Positions 31,379-41,397 of a stretch of 44,118 nt of DNA are shown piece by piece. Numbering within the stretch: the stretch's first letter is position 1; every line of letters begins with the position of its first letter. The stretch is taken from the NCBI GenBank assembly GCA_002104985.1, contig MCGO01000272.1, positions 1 through 44,118 of the forward strand. Direction: 5' to 3'. The notes beneath the pieces are model-generated. The model worked only from the letters and a program-made list of their open reading frames with translations, was not told the origin of the DNA and made no database searches. A program made the position numbers and the translations under genes. Source of the stretch: Rhizoclosmatium globosum (Eukaryota > Chytridiomycota > Chytridiomycetes > Chytridiales > Chytriomycetaceae).

Positions 31379-32275
31379 ATGGATCCTCAACTCAGAACGT
31401 CTATCCAATATTTAAGCATCGCTATGAGCCTCATTTCTCCTGTGCTAATGGCGTTTCACGGTTATGAGATGGTTAAACACGAAATTCCAGTCAAACGAAC
31501 CATCTCACTTCTTCGCCAAGCCTTAACACCATTTAATATCTGTTTGTTGTTGATGTCCGTATCCCAGACAATAATGTACGCGACTGAGTCAGTTTTATTG
31601 TGCGCTGAAACGCGCCAACCTACGCTGTTTGTGACTCTTGCAGTTCGGAGTTGGGCGGTTTCTCTTTTCAAGCTTCCGTACCTATACTACAGTTACGTGA
31701 GAACACATCCCATCGCTGAACAAGAGTTTCCACAAGTCATATTCCCTATGAGGAGTATTGCAATTACAGCCGCGACAGCCTCCGTTCTACCACCCATCTG
31801 TAGAACGATTTCAATCTGGGCGCCGTCCGACGTGCTGCTGAAAATCAAGAGCGACTCAGCACTTGCTACTTGCGTTTTGATTTCAGTCGTCGACGTTATC
31901 TTTTTGGTTGTGTTTGGAAGAGTACTTCAAAAAACCAAAATGAGCTCTGAAACGATTGACCCGCATTTTGTGATTATATCGAGGTACGGTATTGCCGCGG
32001 TTCTTTTGTTTTGTATCTTGACTGGCATTGATTTTTGTTATGTCACGACCCAAAACGAGTTCTTTTTTCTCTTAATGTCGTTTTCTTTCACGGCCATTTA
32101 TTTGGTTTTGGTGGCTCTGAAGGTAGCTTTGCGGAAAGAGAAAGATAGAGAAACAGTAGCGAAGAGGAGTCGAAGGGATGCAGCTAGAAGGATTTCTGAT
32201 GGTAGATCTGAGACATGGTTAAGTCAGACCACTGTTTATGGTGAAATGTCGGATATAGTAGAGAAAATTGTATGA
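31379..32275 (+). CDS. 7-TM family protein C1
   Basis: One exon, 298 residues from the ATG at 31379 (MDPQLRTS); the longer frame begins with TTG. Landmarks: TPFNICLLLMSVSQ, TESVLL, VRSWAVSLFKLPYLYYSYVRTHP with IAEQEFP, VVDVIFLVVFGRVL, HFVIISRYGIAAVLL, LTGIDFCYV, LVALKVALRKEKDRE. The tail has ARRISDG and then LSQTTVYG. A TTTTTGCAG sequence just before the ATG could be the end of a 5'-leader intron. It pairs with C2 as the closest relative (PYLYYSY, IAEQEFPQVI, PMR before TM4). Confidence 0.8.
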   Translation: MDPQLRTSIQYLSIAMSLISPVLMAFHGYEMVKHEIPVKRTISLLRQALTPFNICLLLMSVSQTIMYATESVLLCAETRQPTLFVTLAVRSWAVSLFKLPYLYYSYVRTHPIAEQEFPQVIFPMRSIAITAATASVLPPICRTISIWAPSDVLLKIKSDSALATCVLISVVDVIFLVVFGRVLQKTKMSSETIDPHFVIISRYGIAAVLLFCILTGIDFCYVTTQNEFFFLLMSFSFTAIYLVLVALKVALRKEKDRETVAKRSRRDAARRISDGRSETWLSQTTVYGEMSDIVEKIV

Positions 32276-32648
32276 TGGATTTCATTCAAATCATTCACTT
32301 CTTTTGTCTCCCTCAATTTCTGTGAAATGAATACCAACTTGTTCCAAAGATTGGCAGAAACCAAGGCAAAGCTGTTGTAGAAACGCAGGATGATCAGGCG
32401 GAGCATCAGGTTCCATAGGCTATTATCCGCCAATTTTCCTGAACCTTTTTGATAAACCGTTTCGCACCAACTTTGTTGCTGGTGTGGTAGTGTACAACCC
32501 CAGGTCTGCGCAAAGTCAAGAAATATTATGATACAAAATGGATAAGAGTCTCTATCCACACAGTGATACGGAAGTCACACCCCAAACGATTTCATTCTGT
32601 GTCGGTGACTTGAGAAATCTTTACCGCTGTAATTTGAAGATTTCCACA
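32276..32648 (+). other. intergenic region between 7-TM genes C1 and C2
   Basis: Contains an open but unfamiliar minus-strand frame (to 32559) and an ATG at 32538 that could extend the C2 protein by 37 residues. The extension has no counterpart in the other family members. I see no RNA gene or repeat here. Confidence 0.35.
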
Positions 32649-33548
32649 ATGGATCAGCAGTTCATAACATACAGCCTACCCGTTTGCATCGCCATGGTAC
32701 CAGTTTCTCTCGGACTCATTGTTTTCCATGTGCGTGAAATGGTGAAGCACGAAATTCCAACCAAACGAACAATCTCCCTTCTCCGCCAAGTCTCCACACC
32801 ATTCAATATTTGTTTGATGCTTATGGCTGTGTCACAGACAGTTATATATACAACTGAGTCTGTTATTTTGTTCGTTGGAACTCGCCAGCCAGTCCTCGCT
32901 GCGACGTTGGCGGTACGAAGTTGGGGAATTTTGCTTTTTAAGCTTCCGTATTTATACTATAGTTACTTGAGAACGTATCCAATTGCTGAGCAAGAGTTTC
33001 CGCAAGTCATATACCCAATGAGGGGCATCGCCGTGACAGCAGCCATAACTTCCATGTTTCCCACCTTAACTAGCACAATTTCTATTTGGATATCTTATGA
33101 CCTGTTAGTTACGATCAACAGCGATTTTTCCATGGCTTCGTACGTTTTGATTTTCACTGTTGACGTGATATTCTTGTTCGCATTTGGGAGAATCCTTCAC
33201 AAAGTCAACATGGAAAAGGCTGACGTACATTTTGTAATTATATCGCGTTACGGCATCGCAGCAGCCATTCTATTCTTTATCTTGACTGGTTTCGCTATTT
33301 GTTACAGCAGTATCGACAACGAGCTATATTTTATTCTTATTTCATTTACTCTCACGGCCATTTATTTGACTCTTGGCGCAATGAAGGTCGCCTTACGAAA
33401 AGATAAAGACCGAGAAACCGCAGAAAAAAAGGGCAAAAGGGATACAGCTGTAAGAATGTCTGAGGGTAAGTCTACTACATTGTGGACTCAGACCGCTGTT
33501 GCTGTGGAAAATGACAAAGCAGATGACTTGATTCGTCGTGTTTCGTAA
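32649..33548 (+). CDS. 7-TM family protein C2
   Basis: One exon, 299 residues from the ATG at 32649 (MDQQFITYS), placed as in C1 and C3; an in-frame ATG at 32538 would add 37 residues. Landmarks: TPFNICLMLMAVSQ, VRSWGILLFKLPYLYYSY, IAEQEFP, TVDVIFLFAFGRIL, HFVIISRYGIAAAI, LTGFAICY (Asp of the usual LTxxD lost), MKVALRKDKDRE. Tail: VRMSEG and WTQTAV, a weakened version of the SQDTV motif. The nearest copy is C1, directly upstream, indicating a local tandem duplication. Confidence 0.8.
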   Translation: MDQQFITYSLPVCIAMVPVSLGLIVFHVREMVKHEIPTKRTISLLRQVSTPFNICLMLMAVSQTVIYTTESVILFVGTRQPVLAATLAVRSWGILLFKLPYLYYSYLRTYPIAEQEFPQVIYPMRGIAVTAAITSMFPTLTSTISIWISYDLLVTINSDFSMASYVLIFTVDVIFLFAFGRILHKVNMEKADVHFVIISRYGIAAAILFFILTGFAICYSSIDNELYFILISFTLTAIYLTLGAMKVALRKDKDRETAEKKGKRDTAVRMSEGKSTTLWTQTAVAVENDKADDLIRRVS

Positions 33549-33665
33549 TCCGGCATATTAAATAGCAATTAATACAGTTTATCGAATTTACAGCCTTTTC
33601 TTTTTATCCGTCCGTGACGTATCTGAGTTTTTTCCATGTGATTTTCACTTCACACAACGCAGAAT

Positions 33666-34561
33666 ATGGATCAACAATATGCCCAATCTGCCATGTACGC
33701 TTGTGCAACTATGGCCTTTGTTTCACTCGGTCTATTCGCAGCTCTTGTGATTGAGATAGCAAGAAATGAAGTCCCCAAAGAACGGATGTCGATCTTGAGA
33801 TCTGTTGCAACTCCGTTCAACATTTGTTTAGAGCTGATGGCTTTCTCGTTAATACTGATTTTCGCGTCTGAGTCGGCTGTTTTGATCATCTTGAACGATA
33901 AATCCCAACAGAACCAGTTAATCATAAGACAAGCTTTTCGAAGTTGGGGTATAGCCTTGTTTAAGCTCACGTACCTTCACTATAGTTATGTTCGAACGTA
34001 TCCCATTATTGAACAAGAGTTTCCAAGGGCTGTTTGGCCTGTTTGGGTATTTATGGGTGCATCGACTGTGGTCACTGTGATTCCAACACTTTGCAGAACA
34101 CTTCGAATATGGATTCCTCTGGAAATTCTGCTGACAATTAAGAATCACGCTTCTGTATCAACGTATGTCTACTATCGCTTATGGATTTCATTTTCTTGGT
34201 GACGTTCATCAAACACCTACAGTTCACAAAGACGGAGGGAGAAAGCTTAGATAAGCACTTCGCAATAATATCCAAGTTTGGGATCGTTGCTGTCATTTTG
34301 TTTTCCAGTTTAACCGTATGGGACATCATCTTTGTCAACACAAATTCCGAAGTCTATTTGATACTGGTAGAATTTCATTTCGTTGTCATATTTGTGATAT
34401 TGGGGTCGATGAAAATAGCACTGCGAATACTCAAGAACAGCAAGGCGCAAGAACAGCAAAGAATACGAGACTTATTCACAAAGGAGCTCTCTGCAAGGAG
34501 AACTATATTAATGAGTCAGGACACTGTTGTAATTGACGACAAAGAAGTGGATCCTGCATGA
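33666..34561 (+). pseudogene. 7-TM family protein C3, frameshifted in TM5
   Basis: The ATG at 33666 opens a normal family member (MDQQYAQSAMYAC, TPFNICLELMAFSL, FRSWGIALFKLTYLHYSYVRTYP, IIEQEFP) that runs to the start of TM5. At about 34167-34169 one base is lacking. The first frame stops at 34202, while the correct continuation (LMDFIFLVTFIKHL, HFAIISKFGIVAV, LTVWDIIFV, MKIALRILK, tail MSQDTVV) is in another frame to the stop at 34561. No intron fits the break. Only one lesion is visible and the rest is well preserved, so the loss is recent or a sequence error. Confidence 0.7.
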
Positions 34562-34664
34562 TGAATATTCAATAAATTAAACTTTATATTGAAACCATAG
34601 GGTGACGCGAACCTCTTCTGCCATTATTGTTGATAAGATTTTCACTGATTTCCCTTACGTACAG

Positions 34665-35582
34665 ATGAGTGCTAATATGGACCCGCAATTAGTTCTCCCT
34701 AGCTTGTGTTTCTGCGCTGTTATGGCGTTTGTATCACTTGGCCTCTTGCTTGCTGTCATTTTTGAAATTGTGGTGCACCATATTCCCAAGAAACGAAAAC
34801 TTCCTGTAATGAATTATGTTGCCACGCCGTTTAACACTTGCCTGATAGTTATGTCCATGTCTCAGATTTTCTTCTATTCTGCGGAGTCTGTTGTTTTGGG
34901 AACATTGCTCGATACTTCTTTGAAACGCACGCTTTCAATCGTGCAGACAGTTCGCAGTTGGGGAACTTCGCTTTTTAAAATCACGTATCTATCGTATAGC
35001 TACGTTCGCACATACCCCATCGTCGAACAAGAGTTTCCTTCCGCTGTTTCGCCGGTGTGGCTGATGGTAGTCACGACGAATATTGTCATTGCCGTTCCCG
35101 CCATTTGTCGGATTGTTCTTATTTGGAAAAACAATGATAATATATTGCTAGCAATCAAGAATTACACATCTGTCGCGACGGATATTTGTCTGAGCATTAT
35201 GGATGCCATTTTCTTGTTTGCATTTGTCAAGTTTCTCAACACCACTCAAACTGAAGTTGGAGTGATTGATAAACACTTTATTATCATATCAAGATATGGA
35301 ATCGCGTCCGTCATCGCTTTCAGTCTTTTGACGGTGTTAGACTTTGTCTACACCAACACAAACAACGAAGTCTTCATTGTACTTGGTGCTATTCTTTTTA
35401 CCATCATTTTCCTCATTTTGGGTGCTATGAAGATTGCTTTGAGAATTCAAAAGGACAAGGAGGTTTTGGAAAAACGGAGTCGAGTGGAGAATGCACGCAG
35501 AATGTCGATGGGCGGAACCATCATGAGGAGCCAAGATACCGTAATCTATAACTCATTGGAAAAGGGAGAAGATGAGTGTTAA
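34665..35582 (+). CDS. 7-TM family protein D
   Basis: One exon, 305 residues from the ATG at 34665 (MSANMDPQL); the longer frame starts at GTG. Landmarks: TPFNTCLIVMSMSQ, VRSWGTSLFKITYLSYSYVRTYPIVEQEFP (split by the loop), IMDAIFLFAFVKFL, HFIIISRYGIASVI, LTVLDFVY, MKIALRIQKDKE. The tail has ARRMSMGG and SQDTVIY, nearly the same as copy A although A lies on the other strand 6 kb away. The leader carries the same CCTTACGTACAG-like stretch found before A and B. AATAAA follows at about 35603. Confidence 0.8.
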   Translation: MSANMDPQLVLPSLCFCAVMAFVSLGLLLAVIFEIVVHHIPKKRKLPVMNYVATPFNTCLIVMSMSQIFFYSAESVVLGTLLDTSLKRTLSIVQTVRSWGTSLFKITYLSYSYVRTYPIVEQEFPSAVSPVWLMVVTTNIVIAVPAICRIVLIWKNNDNILLAIKNYTSVATDICLSIMDAIFLFAFVKFLNTTQTEVGVIDKHFIIISRYGIASVIAFSLLTVLDFVYTNTNNEVFIVLGAILFTIIFLILGAMKIALRIQKDKEVLEKRSRVENARRMSMGGTIMRSQDTVIYNSLEKGEDEC

Positions 35583-35619
35583 TCCTCTTTTCTTATCCTT
35601 CGAATAAAGCTTCATCCAA

Positions 35620-36218
35620 ATGTCTGATTGCCCATTGCTGTACTTTTATGGAACTCTGATGCATCCGCATGTTCTTTTCACTGTTTTGTTTGGTGAATCT
35701 AAGATCGCACATCCGCGATCGTTCGAACATGCTGCTGTGTTGTGCAAGGTGAACCACTAATGACACCCTTATTAAATATCATAGCTCAACCGTTTTAGCA
35801 CCACACAAGATACCCAATTCACAACATCCCTTATCCGGCTATGATTCCGGATGAATCCGCGGCGTCGGCTGGTGTACTTGGGATGGTTACATCCGTCCAT
35901 GAGTTGGCAGCCCAAACAGGACTCTCCGTGGACACAATAGTGCAAAGATTGGATCGATTTGAAGGTTCTGAATACCGTCGAATTCTTGTGAATGTCGAAT
36001 TGGCTGTTGGGAGGGATGGATATGGGGTGGCAGACGGTTACGGAGCGACAAGCCTTGTCTCTGAGACTGTATGGAAGAAATATGCTGGCGAGAAAGATGC
36101 TGTTCAGGCTTGGGCCTATGAGTGGATTGGCGGATCAGGGGACGATGTATTGGTCAAAGGAAAGGGGGACTGGGACTATGATAACTTCGTGAAGACCAAA
36201 CTTTCGACTTATATTTGA
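35620..36218 (+). CDS. AIG2-like gamma-glutamyl(amine) cyclotransferase
   Basis: Two exons (35620-35748, 35799-36218) give 182 residues. The N-terminus LLYFYGTLMHPHVLFTVLFG is the YGTL substrate-binding motif of the AIG2/GGCT fold. It continues with RYPIHNIPYPAMIPDESAA (split by context), GVLGMVTSVHELA and LDRFEGSEYRRILVNVE, whose Glu in RFEGSEY corresponds to the catalytic acid. The true acceptor is at 35798 (TTTTAG); an earlier AG gives a stop. The enzyme would release 5-oxoproline from gamma-glutamyl peptides or amines. Directly downstream lies a gamma-glutamyltransferase on the same strand. Confidence 0.85.
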
Positions 36219-36338
36219 GAAAGGTATAAATGTGATATGTCTGTGAAAAGTAGGGGATAATCACATTATTGCAACAAAGGGATTTTCGTTTCTATTTATT
36301 CTATTCGTGCTGTCTTCTTTCGTGCATCGGAGTCAAAG

Positions 36339-38404
36339 ATGTTCCCTCAAATGTTTGGGATCAGTAGGTTCCGGCATCGAGTGGCGTTAGGTTGGAATTT
36401 CAAACAAGCACAAAACAAACATCAAATTATGGTCCTCACCAAGAAGATTGAGACAGAGACGAAGCGCACCACAGCCTCTGGACCTAATGGAACATCGACT
36501 GTGACGGTGAACAAGACAATTACGACCAGCTTCCCAGAGGCAGAGAAGTTAAACGGATACATCTCCCGACGTTCAAATGTCTATAGCACAGGCGGAATGG
36601 TCTCTTCAAGGTACCTTATTCGCTTTGATTTACTCTCCGGTGATCCGGTGCGAATCCGCGTTGTTTTAGTTATTGACAGCGTTCCGTTCCAGCCAACCTC
36701 TTGCCTCACTTATTGGCCGGAAGATCTTGGATCAAGGTGGAAATGCGGCGGATGCAGCTGTCGCTGTTGCTGCAGCACTCGCAGTGACCGAGTAGGTTCC
36801 AGATTGGTGCGAATGTGATCAAGGTTTTACTAATCCAATACGCCTAGACCTTGCAGCACTGGAATCGGAGGCGACGCATTTTGTCTCTTCTATGATGCGA
36901 AATCAAAGACTGTCAAGGCTCTTAATGCATCTGGTCGTTGTCCTGAAGCTTTGACTATCGAGAAGTTGCGATCACTTGGGTTTGAAGGGGATTCTGTGCC
37001 AAACACGTCTGCCCATTCAGTGACTGTTCCTGGAGCTGCAGCTGGCTGGGTGGATACTGTTGATCTTTTTGGGTCTAAGCGTCTCTCTCTCGCTCAAATC
37101 TTGGAACCAGCCACAGAACTTGCTGAGCGCGGGTTTCCTGTGTCCGAGTTAACGGCTCAGTTTTGGAAGCGTGGAGAGCAGAGAATTATGAATGCAAGTC
37201 CTAATGGGCACGAAATGTTACGTCATGGAAAAGCTGCTCCAGCTGCTGGTGAAATCATGAAGCTTCCAAACATGGGCAAGACGTTCCGTGCCCTTGCAGA
37301 GCAAGGAAAGGCTGGATTTTATGAGGGAAGAATTGCTGAATCAATCGTAAAGACTCTTGGGGACCTTGGAAGCACGATGACTCTTGACGATCTCAAGAAC
37401 CACTCCTCCACTCCAGTTGAGCCGATTTCCATTGTATACAATGACCAATTGCGCGTTCATGAATGCCCTCCAAATGGTCAAGGAATCACGGCACTTATTG
37501 CGTTGGGAATCTTGGACTCTTTGCAATCAAAAGGAAAACGTGCTTTTTTGGATGCTGGCGTCAATTCGGTCTCCTATCTTCACACAGTTATCGAAGCATT
37601 AAGATTGGCATTTGCGGACTCTAAATTCTTCGTAACCGATCCGGAGAAGGTTCACGTTCCAGTCAACGAACTTCTCTCCAAAGAATACTTGGCGAAACGA
37701 GCCGAACTCATCGATCCACAGAACACAAAAGCAGTCGCTCATGGGTCACCTGCGAACTCTAGTGACACAGTGTACTTCTCCGTCGTTGACAAGGAAGGGA
37801 ACGCATGTAGTTTCATTGTGAGTTTTGAACTTTCCCAGACGTCAAGAACTGACATTATTCTTAAAAGAACTCCAACTATGAAGGATTTGGCTCTGCCATT
37901 GTGCCAGAGGGTTGCGGATTTGTTCTTCAGAATCGCGGCTCGAACTTCAACTTGGATCCAAACCACCCAAATGCTCTCGCGCCATTTAAACGTCCGTACC
38001 ACACAATTATTCCTGCGATGGTCACACGCATGGATGGATCGCTCCACATGTCTTACGGAGTTATGGGAGGCTTTATGCAGCCTCAGGGCCACGTCCAGGT
38101 GCTTCTGAACATGCATCATTTTGGAATGACGCCACAAGAGGCTTTGGACACTCCAAGAATTTGCATCATGCCTGAAGAAGAAGGACGCAGTGTTGTATTG
38201 GTTGAGGAAGGCATTCGTCCAGGAGTTGTTGAAGGTTTAAAGGCTTTGGGCCATGAAATTCAGGTTGTTACTGGTTTGATGAGAGCAAACTTTGGTCGTG
38301 GACAAATTATTGTTAGAAGAGAGGATGAAGAAAGCGCAGGAGGGCACGTTCTAGTTGCTGGCTGCGATCCACGCTGTGACGGAATTGCCGTCGCTCAATT
38401 CTAA
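36339..38404 (+). CDS. gamma-glutamyltransferase
   Basis: Four exons (36339-36610, 36693-36791, 36848-37817, 37868-38404) give 625 residues. Family landmarks: GRKILDQGGNAADAAVAVA, PCSTGIGGDAF, SVTVPGAAAGW, ECPPNGQG, then the autocleavage site NSSDTVYFSVVD with nucleophile Thr431, NSNYEGFGS, RPYHTIIPAMV and YGVMGGFMQPQGH. It cleaves gamma-glutamyl bonds of glutathione and conjugates. The N-terminus (from ATG 36339, or ATG 36429 giving MVLTKKIETET) shows no signal peptide or anchor, unlike secreted GGTs, so it may be cytosolic or belong to the bacterial-like YwrD group (inference). AATAAA at about 38412. Neighbour to a cyclotransferase, the next step of the gamma-glutamyl cycle. Confidence 0.9.
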
Positions 38405-38826
38405 ATGTCGAATAAAATGAATACTATATCTTTGATCGCCTGGAGGTTGACAGTCGCTGTCACCCTGTCAAGATGCGGGGAAAAAACCTTGACAGCATTT
38501 GTGTAATCACTTCAAAGTGATGAAGTCATAACATCATGTCAAACGCGTCAATAGTATCAATAAGAATTAGAGTTTAGATCCCAGTCCATTTGTTTGTACC
38601 GGCAAATCACGTGGATTCGCTTCCTCCCAGTCCCGCCTTGGAAATTTGACATCCCGCCCACAGCAACCAAATTCAGTCCGAAAGAGGTCCACAACTTCCT
38701 CTGCACTGCAGCACATCTATTCTAGAACCTCTCTCCAGCTGCCTTGTCGTTTCTCCTTTCAGCCCCTCAAATAGAATTTTACACGCTAGAGCCGACATCA
38801 ATCCCATCCACAGTCCGAAAACAAAA
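38405..38826 (+). promoter_or_regulatory. homeobox promoter with six TGACA/TGTCA sites
   Basis: Sites at 38448-38452, 38458-38462, 38466-38470, 38490-38494, 38537-38541 and 38647-38651. The first two form the palindrome TGACAG-TCG-CTGTCA, and the third and fourth form an inverted CTGTCAAG/CTTGACAG pair. TGACAG is the known binding core of TALE-class homeodomains (Meis, TGIF), and the gene directly downstream encodes one. Confidence 0.55.
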
Positions 38827-40733
38827 ATGTACTCGCTTGAAGATATCGACAAACTCCTCGGTGGCTTTGACTACATCAATACCGAGCCTCAAATCCCATT
38901 CAGCTCTCTCTTGTATGCGCGTGGTGCGGGGAACCCTCCTATGCTGACACCAATCTCATCCAATGGGAATTCGCCGTCCGCAAAACAAATCTCCTCACAG
39001 GAAAGAGAGATGTTGCAGCAGTACCACTCTGGATTCTTCAACTATAAAGGGTTGCCGCCTATTCCTGCGATGGAACATAGTATTTCGGATGTTGACTTGT
39101 CGCAACATGGGCATCAGTCTCTTCCCTACAAAATCGGAATGGACGATCTCGCTGGTCGTCAATACGAGGAATGGAATAATTATATGCAGGTAATATAATA
39201 TTGCAGATTCCCAGCTAGATTTTTCCTCATGCGATTCAACTGTCAAAATTTTGTCAACTGTCAATCTCGCACCCATCAATGTGAGCTTTCGTGTCAACTA
39301 TGGTTGGATGGATATTTGTCTATGGTTACAACTATGTTTCTGGACGCGCTCATTGGAGCCTTTATACGGCTTCCCCATACTTCTGATACTTCTCTGATCT
39401 CTAACGAACATCTCTGTTGCATACAGATGCTTTCAAAAACTGCAAATGATGTTCAAGTCTCGCAGGAATTACTTTCTACCCAGCAAGGTCTGGATCGGAC
39501 TACAGACAACGAAAATTTGGGCGGGATCAAGCACGAAGCAAAACAAACGAACAACTTAAATGGACCAAACTTTTTCCAGCCGCCTGTAGACCAATCTAAG
39601 CTTGCGGTGAGTAATCTTGTGTGGTTTTTCATTCATCTGAATTGGGGTTCCAGAAGTCTACAAGGCCATTATTTGCTTCCACGGAGGGAGACGGCGGCGA
39701 TGATTCTTCTTCTTCATTGGAAACCTTGGTTGACGCGGCTGTGTCTCTCTCATCACGAAGCAACTCTTTATCGGACGATAATCAAACATACACTGCTAAA
39801 TCAAACCAGCCAACATACATTCCCATGAGTCAACTACAATATTTCGAACAGGAGCCAAATCATTTCACTTATGTTCCTGTTACATCGTCAAACCCAATGG
39901 TTGGAGTCCCATTGTACGCGAACCAGCATTCTCAGGCTTTACCTGGAATCAACCACATTCATCATCAACCTCTTGGAAACTACCAACTCATTTCAGACTC
40001 GTACCCAACTATTCAACCATCGGCTATCTATTACCAACCTCTCACTGCACATTCCTCTGAACCAATGTCTCAAGTTTCAACCATGGAAGCAATTGAATGC
40101 AAATCACGGCCGTCGCAATCTAAAACCGAGTTTCGCTTTCATCCATATGGTCGAATGGGTCCCAAGAATCTAGCAGATTGTGGATCTTCTGGCGCGTCGT
40201 CTGTGGAAGAGAAGAAACGTCTTTCCGCTGAGCGTGTTGCTATCGCTGCTGAGAAAGCTCTCATGTATTCTCTCTCGATGGAATCTGCGGCAAGTGCAGC
40301 AGAGGGGGAAACCAGAAAAAGCGGAGTTTGTCGAAACGGGCACCACGAATTAAGACGCAGAATCTTGAATTGAGATCGAGGGAAGTTCCAAAGAGTTCAT
40401 CAACAGGATCTGTCAATGAAGACTTGGATGAAGCTGCATCACCCACATCATCTGGAACTCCAGCTTCTGAAGTCGGCAAGTAAAGTCTAAGACAAAGAGC
40501 CGACCGAATCACGTATGTATCTATTTTGAATTCTTTTCTCTTGTTTGTATTAGCTAACAATTCGAACACAGAAACCAAACATCACGGCACGTTTATTCAA
40601 ATGGCTGATGGAACACCAACACGAGCCGTACCCTAACGAAGACGAAAAGAAGAGCATGGCAGCAGACACTGGGCTCACACTGAATCAAATCAACGACTGG
40701 TTCATCAATGCTCGTAGACGATACTTGAAATAA
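38827..40733 (+). CDS. TALE-class homeobox transcription factor
   Basis: Exons 38827-39189, 39427-39606, 39654-about 40512, 40572-40733. The N-terminal 400 residues are low complexity (Ser/Gln/Pro/Tyr), likely activation regions. The last exon encodes the homeodomain: KPNITARLFKWLMEH, PYPNEDEKKSMAADTGL, NQINDWFINARRRYLK, with the TALE-type PYP and Ile at position 50. A basic KKRSLSKRAPRIK stretch precedes it. Reaching the homeodomain in frame is difficult: the frame changes at about 40307 (in GGGGG) and again near 40480. Each change is equivalent to one missing base. Two unusual introns (GTTTGT...CAG of 35 nt; GTTCAT...AAG of 93 nt) could also bridge them. Exon 3 as read gives a stop at 40373. 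AATAAA at about 40814. Confidence 0.8.
39240..39296 (+). promoter_or_regulatory. TGTCA cluster in homeobox intron 1
   Basis: Within the 237-nt first intron (39190-39426), the longest in the gene, TGTCA occurs at 39241-39245, 39252-39256, 39259-39263 and 39292-39296. Two of the four are full CTGTCA. Together with the promoter sites this makes ten in about 850 bases. Confidence 0.5.
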
Positions 40734-40863
40734 CTCTCGGACCCTAATACGCTTTTCCATGTCTTCTTAGTTTTGATACAGAGCCTTCCACATATTATTC
40801 TTAGTCGTTTTAAATAAACTCTTATCTGTGCAACTTATTATTCAGGTGAAATAAGTGTTTGGA

Positions 40864-41335
40864 ATGGGAGTGCATCCAATATGGCGATGGCCTGACATTG
40901 CGTTCACAGGAACTGGCGGTGGCATCGGAGGAGTCCTTGGAGGAGGAGATGGTTTGACAGATGTATCGATATGTTCACCTTCACACTATACTGGACGCTA
41001 GTGTGTTTGGAAGTGTGTTTGGATAGCCAGGCAAGTCCCACAGTCCTAATAGCAGGTATCTCAAGTAGCTAAACAACACAACCATGTAGTCTGTTTGCCA
41101 TTGGAGATCACTAAGAGAGAACCGGCCGTTGACTGCCTTTTCCTGTTTGTGTTTGTGTTTGGATTGGCCTTGCCTCTGCGCTAGTCAGTGGCTCGATTGT
41201 CGGATCTCTGATTGGAACTGTCTATGAACTGGGTGGATTCAAATGGCGCTGTGGGTTCCCTTTGGTTGGGCTCTCATTCAGACACTGTCATTGGTCATTT
41301 CTTCCTACGACATCATCGGCCTCAACTCGCTGTAA
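40864..41335 (+). other. possible small glycine-rich membrane protein gene, exons unresolved
   Basis: Several coding-like pieces lie in different frames. From the ATG at 40864 runs MGVHPIWRWPDIAFTG followed by a Gly-rich GGIGGVLGGGDG. At about 41175-41235 lies a glycine-zipper-like hydrophobic piece (LASALVSGSIVGSLIGTVYEL). At 41243-41335 MALWVPFGWALIQ and then LSLVISSYDIIGL end in a stop. Candidate short introns exist (such as 40954-41000), but no splicing pattern joins all pieces cleanly. It lies in the stretch where other genes also show frame breaks. I do not recognise the family. Confidence 0.35.
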
Positions 41336-41397
41336 AACACATTCGTCGCTATTTAGTAAACCATATTGTAAATAATAAAAGAACAACTGAAATACAT

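Noticed and set aside
32236..32559. Minus-strand open frame between 7-TM genes
   Set aside because: No domain pattern and it overlaps the end of C1; likely chance.
40312..40373. Stop of the homeobox frame at 40373 taken as the protein end
   Set aside because: A perfect TALE homeodomain follows in another frame; the stop is an artefact of a missing base or a missed intron.
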